Assembly (NCBI GenBank): GCA_040758475.1
Contig: JBFLVN010000255.1
Span: 1-5,261, forward strand
From: JBFLVN01 sp040758475
Lineage (GTDB): Bacteria > JAGRBM01
Direction: 5' to 3'
Length of the DNA: 5,261 nt
Positions 1 through 5,261 of this stretch are shown here, in pieces (within the stretch, counting starts at the first letter, position 1; the number at the start of each line of letters is the position of its first letter). Both the position numbers and the translations under genes were made by a program. Under the pieces are notes generated by a model. The model had not been told where the DNA came from, did not search any database, and was given only the letters and a program-made list of their open reading frames with translations.

Positions 1-63
1 CGCATGGAACGGGTATCGGCCAACGAAACGGTCGCCGTCGAATTCGCGCGGAGTGTGGACTGA
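1..63 (+). CDS. 3' end of an unidentified upstream gene (partial)
   Basis: Frame 1 is open from the left edge to a TGA at 61-63 and encodes 20 residues ending VAVEFARSVD. The stop lies one base before the GTG proposed as the start of the next gene, the close packing expected inside an operon. Twenty residues carry no recognisable motif, so no function is assigned. YfiR-like genes often sit next to outer-membrane proteins such as OmpA-like or TonB-dependent receptors, but this tail does not end in the aromatic residue typical of a beta-barrel and does not support that assignment. The frame could be open by chance; the tight junction is the main argument that it is real. Confidence 0.45.
   Translation, partial: RMERVSANETVAVEFARSVD
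50..53 (+). promoter_or_regulatory. Shine-Dalgarno GGAG deciding the start of the YfiR-like gene
   Basis: GGAG lies 11 bases upstream of the GTG at 65, within the last codons of the preceding gene. The alternative in-frame GTG at 53 overlaps this motif, has no purine-rich site of its own, and would add Met-Trp-Thr-Asp before an otherwise normal signal peptide. This favours GTG 65. The spacing is somewhat long, so the choice is likely but not certain. Confidence 0.5.
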
Positions 64-64
64 C

Positions 65-643
65 GTGAAAAATCTTCTTTCTCACACTGTGCGGCTGACG
101 TCTCGAAAAAGTGTCGCGAGCCTTGCGTTCGTGGCGGGGTTGTTGTTGGCCGCCCTTCCGGCCTTTCCCGTTTTCGCCGGAGAAAATTCAGCCAAGCAGC
201 AGGCCGAGTTCGTTTCCAATTTCCTCAGTTTCGTCGAATGGCCGCGGGGGGCGTTCCTGGATGAGAAGGCCCCCGCCATTGTGTGCGTCTTGGGCGACGC
301 CCCGGTGGCCGCCGCCCTCCAGAAAGATGCCGCAGGAAAGAAGGGCATGACCCACGAGCCGGTGATCAAAGCGCTTTCGTCCACCGAACTCACTCCCGCC
401 TGCCACATCCTCTTCGTGTCGTCCAAGGAGATGGCGCGGTGGGACGCCATCCAGAAGACTTTCGGAATGTCGAGCGTGTTTACCGTGGGTGACGCGCCCG
501 GCTTCTCTTCCAAGGGCGGAATCGTCGAGTTTTTCGAGCAGGGCGGCCACACCAAGCTCAAGATCAACCTGAAGACGGCTACCAAAGCCCGCTTTAAGAT
601 CAGTTCCAGACTTTTGAAGATCGCCGAGATCGTCGAGCAATAG
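65..643 (+). CDS. YfiR-like periplasmic protein (DUF4154 family)
   Basis: A 192-residue protein when started at GTG 65. Residues 1-38 form a Sec signal peptide: basic segment (Arg10, Arg14, Lys15), hydrophobic core about 18-34, and a VFA/GE cleavage site after Ala38. The mature part matches the YfiR/DUF4154 pattern: FLSFVEWP near 53-60, AIVCVLGD at 71-78, CHILFVSS at 113-120, FTVGDAPGF at 139-147, a GGIVEFF strand, KLKINL at 164-169 and the closing ISSRLLKIAEIVE helix. In the characterised YfiBNR system YfiR sits in the periplasm and represses the CHASE8 protein YfiN. The next gene here also has a CHASE8-type sensor region, so I infer that this protein binds and controls that kinase. The mature protein has only two cysteines, Cys74 and Cys113, at the places of one of the two YfiR disulfides. 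The family call is firm; the role is by analogy. Confidence 0.88.
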   Translation: MKNLLSHTVRLTSRKSVASLAFVAGLLLAALPAFPVFAGENSAKQQAEFVSNFLSFVEWPRGAFLDEKAPAIVCVLGDAPVAAALQKDAAGKKGMTHEPVIKALSSTELTPACHILFVSSKEMARWDAIQKTFGMSSVFTVGDAPGFSSKGGIVEFFEQGGHTKLKINLKTATKARFKISSRLLKIAEIVEQ

Positions 644-650
644 ATTCTTC

Positions 651-657
651 GGAGGGG
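651..657 (+). promoter_or_regulatory. Strong ribosome binding site for the hybrid kinase
   Basis: GGAGGGG lies in the 22-base gap after the YfiR-like stop, 8 bases before the ATG at 666. It is the best Shine-Dalgarno sequence in the window and fixes the kinase start. The gap is too short for a terminator and shows no hairpin, so the two genes are probably co-transcribed. Confidence 0.7.
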
Positions 658-665
658 GCACGCAG

Positions 666-2987
666 ATGCTGGGCAAGGGAGAAACCACGATCAAGGCGCG
701 GTTGACGCGCTCGATCATGGTGACGAGCGCGCTCTCTTTGCTCGCCGCTTGCGTAGTGATCTATTCCTTCGACTACCAGGACCAGCGCCGGGAGCTGGGC
801 GAGCAGCTCGGGCTCCTGGCGAGCATCGTGGGCGAGAACAGCACGGCCGCCCTCCAGTTCAACCAGCCGGATGACGCCGCCGAATCGCTCTCCGGCTTGC
901 GGGCGAACCCTGCCATCCTCGTGGCCTATCTTTACGACGCTGAGGGAAACGTCTTTGCCAAATATGTTCGCAGTGACGTAGCCGATCCCGGCATCCCGCC
1001 CCGAGCGGGTCCCGACAGCGAGCGCTACGCTGACGACAATCTGTCCGTCTACCGGCAGATCAAGCTGGATGGGAAAAAGGCCGGAACGGTTTATCTCCGG
1101 TCCGACCTCGAAGCCCAAAAGGCCCGCTCGCGCCGCTTCGCGGGAATCACGGCGGGCGTCCTGGCATTCGCCATCCTTTTCGCCTACGTCCTGGGTTCCA
1201 TCCTTCAATCCGGTATTTCGAAGCCCATCAAGAATTTGGCCGACACGGCGGAGCGGGTTTCGCAGGACAAGGACTATTCCGCCCGCGCCGAGCGGACGGC
1301 GGGCGGCGAGATCGGCCTCCTGACCGATACCTTCAACACGATGCTCGGAAGCATCCAGGAACGGGACGCCGAACTCGTCAAAGCCCGCGAAGAAGCCCAA
1401 GCGGCCAACGCGGCCAAGTCTTCGTTCCTTGCCAACATGAGCCACGAGCTCCGGACACCGCTCAATGCGATCATCGGTTACAGCGAAATGCTCCAGGAAG
1501 ACGCCGAGGACCTGGGCGAGGAGAGCTTCGTCGGTGATTTGAAGAAAATTCACACCGCAGGCAAGCACCTCCTGGGCCTCATCAACAGCGTTCTCGACCT
1601 CTCGAAGATTGAAGCCGGCAAAATGGACCTTTATTTGGAGGACATCGAGACCAGTATCCTTCTGGACGAGGTGCTCGTCACGGCGCGCCCCTTGATCGAA
1701 AAGAACGAGAACTTGCTCAAGACCCAGTTCGGCAAGAACCTCGCCGTCATTCACGTGGACGTGGTCAAGTCGCGCCAGATCATGCTCAATCTTTTGAGCA
1801 ACGCCAGCAAATTTACCGATCACGGGACCATCACCCTCCACGCCGACCGCGTGACCCAGGATGGCCGGGAGTGGATCGTCTTCAAGGTGCAGGACACGGG
1901 CATCGGCATGACGCCCGAGCAAACGGCCAAATTGTTCGAGAGTTTTACCCAGGCCGACGCTTCGACCACCCGCAAGTACGGAGGGACGGGCCTGGGCCTG
2001 ACGATCAGCCGCCACTTCGCCCGCATGATGGGCGGCGACGTGACCGTGGAGAGCGAGCAGGGGAAAGGGACTACTTTCATCGTCCGCCTCCCCGCCGAAG
2101 TGATCGATCCCAAGAAACCCAAACCGGCAGTGCAGACCCCGCAACCGGCCCTGGCGGCGGCGGAGGCCTCCGCCTCCGACGGCGCCGACGCGCTCACCGA
2201 CGAGGCCGCCAATCCCCTGGTGCTCGTCATCGACGACGATCAGACCGTGCGCGAGCTCATGACCCGCATTTTGACGAAAGAAGGATACCGGGTGATGACG
2301 GCCCAGAACGGCGAGGAAGGGCTCGCCATGGCCAAGGAACTCGTTCCGGACCTCATCACCCTCGACGTCATGATGCCCGAGCGGGACGGCTGGTCCGTCC
2401 TCTCGACGCTCAAGGCGGACGCCGATCTCGCGGGCATTCCCATCATCGTGCTCAGCATGGTGGACGACCGGAGCAAGGGGTTCGCCCTCGGGGCTTCGGA
2501 CTTTCTCGTAAAGCCCGTGGACCAGGACCGGCTCTCGGCGCTCCTTCGGCGCGTCGAAGCGGGCGTCATGGGCCGGCCGATCCTCGTCGTGGAGGATGAA
2601 GACACCGCCCGGGAACTCATGATCCGCCCCTTGAAGAGCGCCGGGTGGTCCGTGGCTGAGGCGCGCAACGGCAAGGAAGCCCTCGATTTCGTGGTCAAGG
2701 AACGGCCTTCCGTGATCCTGCTCGACCTCATGATGCCCGAGATGGGTGGGTTCGAGGTCATCGACGCGCTCCAGAAGAACGAGCAATGGAAAACGATTCC
2801 CGTCGTCGTGGTGACGGCGAAGGATTTGACCGAGGACGAACTCGTCCATCTCGCCGGCAAAGTCGACCAGGTCATGCAGAAGGGGGCGTTCGAGCAGGAC
2901 CAGCTTTTGGAAAACGTCCGGGACCTGATCGCCGAGCGCCTGCCGGCGTCAGCCCGCAAGCGCCGGGAGGCTTCGAGCCATGCCTAA
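666..2987 (+). CDS. CHASE8-type hybrid sensor histidine kinase with two C-terminal receiver domains
   Basis: A 773-residue membrane kinase. TM1 is about 17-35 and TM2 about 158-178. Between them lies a periplasmic region with YfiN/CHASE8 features: ASIVGENSTAALQFNQ, then AYLYDAEGNVFAKY, then a GTVYLRSDL end. A HAMP linker follows (about 181-234), then a short coiled region and the HisKA H-box MSHELRTP with phospho-acceptor His260. The ATPase domain has its N-box Asn379, DTGIGM at 410-415 and GGTGLGL at 439-445, ending near 476, so it looks catalytically intact. An Ala/Pro-rich linker (477-517) leads to REC1 (acidic 523-525, phospho-site Asp567, Ser597, Lys616) and REC2 (Glu643/Asp644, Asp687, Thr717, Lys739). 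There is no Hpt domain. The product should autophosphorylate on His260 and pass phosphate to its own receivers and probably to the receivers encoded by the next two genes. The preceding YfiR-like gene suggests periplasmic control. The ligand is unknown. Its 3' end overlaps the next gene by 8 bases. Confidence 0.93.
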   Translation: MLGKGETTIKARLTRSIMVTSALSLLAACVVIYSFDYQDQRRELGEQLGLLASIVGENSTAALQFNQPDDAAESLSGLRANPAILVAYLYDAEGNVFAKYVRSDVADPGIPPRAGPDSERYADDNLSVYRQIKLDGKKAGTVYLRSDLEAQKARSRRFAGITAGVLAFAILFAYVLGSILQSGISKPIKNLADTAERVSQDKDYSARAERTAGGEIGLLTDTFNTMLGSIQERDAELVKAREEAQAANAAKSSFLANMSHELRTPLNAIIGYSEMLQEDAEDLGEESFVGDLKKIHTAGKHLLGLINSVLDLSKIEAGKMDLYLEDIETSILLDEVLVTARPLIEKNENLLKTQFGKNLAVIHVDVVKSRQIMLNLLSNASKFTDHGTITLHADRVTQDGREWIVFKVQDTGIGMTPEQTAKLFESFTQADASTTRKYGGTGLGLTISRHFARMMGGDVTVESEQGKGTTFIVRLPAEVIDPKKPKPAVQTPQPALAAAEASASDGADALTDEAANPLVLVIDDDQTVRELMTRILTKEGYRVMTAQNGEEGLAMAKELVPDLITLDVMMPERDGWSVLSTLKADADLAGIPIIVLSMVDDRSKGFALGASDFLVKPVDQDRLSALLRRVEAGVMGRPILVVEDEDTARELMIRPLKSAGWSVAEARNGKEALDFVVKERPSVILLDLMMPEMGGFEVIDALQKNEQWKTIPVVVVTAKDLTEDELVHLAGKVDQVMQKGAFEQDQLLENVRDLIAERLPASARKRREASSHA
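2965..2970 (+). promoter_or_regulatory. Shine-Dalgarno GGGAGG inside the kinase 3' end
   Basis: GGGAGG lies within the last codons of the kinase gene, 9 bases before the ATG at 2980. It supports that start and the 8-base overlap with the kinase stop (TAA 2985-2987), an arrangement typical of translational coupling. Confidence 0.65.
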
Positions 2988-3357
2988 GATCCTCCTCGTC
3001 GAGGACAACCCCATGAACCGGGACATGCTCACGCGCCGGCTCGTAAAGCGCGGCTTTGAGATCGTCGCTGCGGAGGACGGCCAGACCGGCATCGACATGG
3101 CCCGCTCGGAAAAACCGGCCCTCATTCTCATGGACATGAGCCTTCCCGTGAAGGACGGTTGGACGGCGACCAAGGAATTGAAAGCGGCCGAGGACACGAA
3201 GAAAATCCCGATCATCGGCCTTTCGGCCCACGCGATGGAATCGGACCGGCAGAAGGCGATGCAGGCGGGCTGCGACGATTACGACATCAAGCCCGTGGAG
3301 CTTGCCCGCCTCCTTGGGAAGATCGACACCTTGCTCAAGAAGAACGGAGCCCTTTAA
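2980..3357 (+). CDS. Stand-alone CheY/DivK-like response regulator (receiver only)
   Basis: A 125-residue single receiver domain without an output domain. All the expected receiver residues are present: acidic pair Glu8/Asp9 in ILLVEDN, phospho-acceptor Asp52 in LILMDMSLP, Ser82 in IGLSAHAM, and Lys104 in the DIKP motif. The GCDDYDIKPVELARLLGKI ending is common in DivK-like single-domain regulators and in hybrid-kinase receivers. Its start lies inside the kinase gene, and a receiver-cyclase gene begins 5 bases after its stop, so it is almost certainly phosphorylated by the neighbouring kinase. It could act as a phosphate sink, an intermediate in a relay, or a regulator by protein contact; the sequence does not decide among these. 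Its first helix is closely similar, in protein and DNA, to that of the next gene's receiver. Confidence 0.92.
   Translation: MPKILLVEDNPMNRDMLTRRLVKRGFEIVAAEDGQTGIDMARSEKPALILMDMSLPVKDGWTATKELKAAEDTKKIPIIGLSAHAMESDRQKAMQAGCDDYDIKPVELARLLGKIDTLLKKNGAL
3346..3349 (+). promoter_or_regulatory. Weak Shine-Dalgarno GGAG for the receiver-cyclase
   Basis: GGAG lies 13 bases before the ATG at 3363, inside the last codons of the response-regulator gene. The spacing is long. With only 5 bases between the genes, re-initiation by ribosomes finishing the upstream gene is a likely contribution to translation of the cyclase. Confidence 0.4.
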
Positions 3358-3362
3358 GATCC

Positions 3363-4421
3363 ATGCCTCCCGCCGGCGAACTCAAAGGCCACGTCCTCGT
3401 CGTGGACGACAACCCCACGAACCGGGACCTCCTCACGCGGCGCCTCCAGCGCATGGGCCTTACCACCGACGAGGCAGAGGACGGCGCCCAGGCCCTCGAA
3501 AAGATGAAGCAGACCGAATACGACACGGTCCTGCTCGACATCATGATGCCGAACATGAACGGCTACCAGGTTCTCGAACACCTCAAGGCCGACGGCCGGG
3601 TGGCGGACATCCCGGTCATCATGATCACGGCGGTGGATTCGATCGAAAGCATCGTGAAGTGCGTGCAACTCGGCGCCGTCGACTATCTCTCCAAGCCATT
3701 CAATCGGGAAATCCTCCAGGCGCGGCTTTCTTCCTGCCTCGAGCGGCGGCACCTGCGCGGGGCGGAAAAGCGGTACATGTCCCAGATCGAGGCCGAGAAG
3801 AAACGCTCGAACGAGCTCCTCCGCGTCATCCTGCCCGACAAGATCGCCGAAGAGTTGATGACTACCGGAAAAGTGAAGCCCCGCCGCTACGACGACGTGG
3901 CCGTGCTTTTCTCGGACATCGTGGGGTTTACTTCTTACTGCGACAAGAACCCGCCCGAGCTGGTGGTCGATTTCCTCCAGCACCTGACGGAAGCCTTTGA
4001 AGAGAAGGCCCTCCAGTTCGGAGTGCACAAGACCAAGACCATCGGGGACGCCTTCATGGCGACCAGCGGCCTTTTGCATCCCGACGAGAACCCGGTTTTG
4101 AGCTGCGTGCGCTTCGGGCTCGAAATGGTGAATATGACCAAGAAGATCGCGCCCATGTGGCAGCTTCGCGTGGGAATCCACGTGGGGCCGGTCATGGCGG
4201 GGATCGTGGGGAAGCGGCAGTACCTCTTCGACCTGTGGGGCGATACGGTGAATACCGCCCAGCGGGTCGAGAGCGCGAGCGAATCGAACACGGTCTGCCT
4301 GTCGGCCGCCGCCTGGGAGAGGGTCTCGAATTACTGCAAGGGGACGTCCCTTGGCCTTCGCGGCGCCAAAGGGAAAGGCGATATTGAAGTCCACCGGATC
4401 GATGAAGTCCTGGCGGGGTGA
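3363..4421 (+). CDS. Response regulator fused to class III adenylate cyclase
   Basis: A 352-residue cytosolic protein. Residues 10-127 are a receiver: VVDDNP (Asp15/Asp16), phospho-acceptor Asp59 in LLDIMMP, Thr89 and Lys111 in SKPF. A charged signalling helix follows (about 135-165, with a LLRVILPDKIAEEL signature), then a class III cyclase domain (about 175-350). Its two metal-binding aspartates are Asp185 in FSDIVGFT and Asp229 in TIGDAF, and the transition-state residues Asn297 and Arg301 are in GDTVNTAQRV. The base-selecting positions are Lys225 and Asp290, the adenylate-type pair; guanylate cyclases have Glu and Cys there. The predicted reaction is therefore ATP to cAMP plus pyrophosphate, switched by phosphorylation of Asp59. 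The open frame extends upstream to 3159, but that start would overlap the previous gene by nearly 200 bases with no receiver homology; ATG 3363 directly precedes the receiver fold. As last gene of the unit, it looks like the output. I see no downstream cAMP-receptor gene. Confidence 0.92.
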   Translation: MPPAGELKGHVLVVDDNPTNRDLLTRRLQRMGLTTDEAEDGAQALEKMKQTEYDTVLLDIMMPNMNGYQVLEHLKADGRVADIPVIMITAVDSIESIVKCVQLGAVDYLSKPFNREILQARLSSCLERRHLRGAEKRYMSQIEAEKKRSNELLRVILPDKIAEELMTTGKVKPRRYDDVAVLFSDIVGFTSYCDKNPPELVVDFLQHLTEAFEEKALQFGVHKTKTIGDAFMATSGLLHPDENPVLSCVRFGLEMVNMTKKIAPMWQLRVGIHVGPVMAGIVGKRQYLFDLWGDTVNTAQRVESASESNTVCLSAAAWERVSNYCKGTSLGLRGAKGKGDIEVHRIDEVLAG

Positions 4422-4439
4422 TTTCCCCAAAGACATTAT
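4422..4439. other. 18-base convergent intergenic gap without a clear terminator
   Basis: This is the only sequence between the stop of the cyclase gene and the stop of msrP, which is read from the opposite strand. It contains no inverted repeat followed by a T-run on either strand. A 4-base GGGG/CCCC pairing (4415-4418 with 4425-4428) straddles the cyclase stop but is too short to call a terminator. Confidence 0.6.
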
Positions 4440-5261
4440 TCAGATCGGCGGGCCTTCGGGGGACTGTTTTAGGTCCTTGTAAAGGTGCGCCACCTCGGGG
4501 CCGTAGCCGTTGTAGATCACGGTGGGATTTTTCACCAAGTCCCCCAGCCGCCGTTCGGATTTCTGTGACCAGCGGGGATGGGGGACGTCGGGATTCACGT
4601 TCGAGTAGAATCCGTATTCGTCCGCGGCCGCGTCGTTCCAGAAAGTAGCCGGTTGCTTTTCCACCAGTTCGATCCGCACGATGCTCTTGGCGCTCTTAAA
4701 GCCGTACTTCCAGGGGGTGACGAGCCGGAGCGGCGCTCCGTGCTGGTTTGGAAGCGAATGGCCGTAGATGCCCACGGTGAGGAGGGCTAGCTCGTTCATG
4801 GCCTCGTCGGTGCGGAGCCCCTCGCGATAAGGCCAGGGGGCCCACAACCGCCAGCGTTGGCTTGGCATCTGCCCGGAATCCTCCAGAGAAATAAACCGGA
4901 CGAATTTCCCTTCGGGTTTGGGTTCGGCGGCCGCCAGGAGTTTGGCGAGTGGAAAGCCGATCCAGGGAACCGTCATGGCCCAGGCTTCCACGCACCGGAA
5001 GCGGTAGACCCGTTCTTCGAGCGGAAAGGTTTTTAGAAGATCGTCGATGGCCCAGGTTTTGGGCTTCGAAACGAGCCCGCCGATTTCCAGCGTCCAGGGG
5101 CGTACCCGGAAGTTTTTGGCTTTTTCCTTTACGTCGTCCTTGTCGGCGGAAAATTCGTAGAAGTTGTTGAAGCTCCCGGCCAAATGTTCGGCGGTAAGCG
5201 GTCTTCCCGCGTCGCGGAATTTTGGATTCTTCGTGAAGGGGGGGAGCGAGGGGAGTTTCCC
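4440..5261 (-). CDS. msrP: MsrP: molybdopterin-dependent protein-methionine-sulfoxide reductase catalytic subunit (N-terminus cut off by window edge)
   Basis: The frame stays open from the right edge to a TGA at 4442-4440, giving the last 273 residues. E. coli MsrP (YedY) has 334, so about 60 residues including the Tat signal are missing. Family landmarks appear in order: NNFYEF, RPWTLEIGG, FPLEERVYRFRCVEAW with the Mo-ligand cysteine (codon 4994-4992), MTVPWIGFPL, EGLRTDEAM, TVGIYGHSLP, NQHGAPLRLVTPWKYGFK, DEYGFYSNVNP, HPRWSQ and the NGYGPEVAHLY end. MsrP is a periplasmic Mo-molybdopterin enzyme of the sulfite-oxidase fold that reduces methionine sulfoxide in oxidised envelope proteins, using electrons from the haem membrane protein MsrQ. 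Where msrQ is present it usually lies directly downstream; here the downstream neighbour is the convergent cyclase gene, so msrQ is not in that place. A TTG at 5183 is not the start, because matching sequence continues upstream of it. Regulation cannot be seen because the promoter lies outside the window. Confidence 0.95.
   Translation of the reverse strand, partial: GKLPSLPPFTKNPKFRDAGRPLTAEHLAGSFNNFYEFSADKDDVKEKAKNFRVRPWTLEIGGLVSKPKTWAIDDLLKTFPLEERVYRFRCVEAWAMTVPWIGFPLAKLLAAAEPKPEGKFVRFISLEDSGQMPSQRWRLWAPWPYREGLRTDEAMNELALLTVGIYGHSLPNQHGAPLRLVTPWKYGFKSAKSIVRIELVEKQPATFWNDAAADEYGFYSNVNPDVPHPRWSQKSERRLGDLVKNPTVIYNGYGPEVAHLYKDLKQSPEGPPI

Noticed and set aside
1871..2599. A 242-codon plus-strand frame within the kinase gene
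   Set aside because: It is a +1-type shadow frame of the ATPase and REC1 region, made almost entirely of Arg, Gly, Pro, His and Asp, with no family resemblance.
600..2849. A 749-codon open frame on the minus strand opposite the kinase gene
   Set aside because: It lies antisense to an intact, motif-rich kinase. Its translation is rich in His, Arg, Gly and Asp with no domain pattern. Long antisense frames are expected in GC-rich genes with biased third positions.
3159..3362. An earlier start for the receiver-cyclase, adding 68 residues
   Set aside because: The added part lies almost wholly inside the response-regulator gene in another frame, is Gly/Arg/Pro/His-rich, and has no receiver features. 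The fold begins right after ATG 3363.
4415..4428. GGGG...CCCC hairpin at the end of the cyclase gene as a terminator
   Set aside because: The stem is only 4 base pairs with no T-run following it on either strand.
3354..4436. A 360-codon open frame on the minus strand opposite the cyclase gene
   Set aside because: It mirrors the cyclase coding sequence, shows no recognisable motifs, and would overlap the end of msrP with no ribosome binding site that I can see.
4449..4471. GC-rich stretch with a TTCG loop followed by TTTT as a plus-strand terminator
   Set aside because: Only two or three base pairs can form around the loop, and the sequence is explained as the coding end of msrP.
5181..5183. 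TTG as the start of msrP
   Set aside because: The same frame stays open to the window edge, and the residues before it (ending PLTAEH) fit the region that precedes NNFYEF in MsrP proteins. The true start lies outside the window.

Overview
The window is 5.26 kb of dense, GC-rich bacterial DNA. It comes from a Gram-negative-type organism: it encodes a secreted YfiR-like protein, a sensor kinase with a loop predicted to be periplasmic, and a periplasmic-type MsrP reductase. Nothing in it fixes the phylum. There is no RNA gene, CRISPR array, insertion sequence or other mobile element, and no gap between genes longer than about 25 bases.

Layout. Positions 1-63 hold the last 20 codons of an unidentified plus-strand gene. 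Four plus-strand genes follow as one tight unit: a YfiR-like (DUF4154) secreted protein (65-643), a CHASE8-type hybrid histidine kinase with two C-terminal receiver domains (666-2987), a stand-alone CheY/DivK-like receiver (2980-3357), and a receiver fused to a class III nucleotidyl cyclase (3363-4421). The kinase and stand-alone receiver genes overlap by 8 bases, and the other gaps are 1, 22 and 5 bases. Convergent to them on the minus strand, only 18 bases away, is msrP, the molybdopterin subunit of the periplasmic methionine sulfoxide reductase. Its N-terminus runs off the right edge.

How the genes probably work together. In the known YfiBNR system, YfiR is a periplasmic inhibitor of YfiN, a membrane protein with a CHASE8 sensor domain and a GGDEF (c-di-GMP) output. 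Here the same periplasmic pair (YfiR-like plus CHASE8) is kept, but the CHASE8 protein is a hybrid histidine kinase. The last gene is a receiver-cyclase whose specificity residues (Lys225, Asp290) point to ATP, hence cAMP. The inferred path is: envelope or redox signal, YfiR-like protein, CHASE8 kinase, phosphotransfer through up to four receiver domains, cAMP. No Hpt domain is visible, so the phosphotransfer route is open. The YfiR-like protein keeps only one potential disulfide pair, and its neighbour repairs oxidised periplasmic proteins, so a redox link is possible but unproven.
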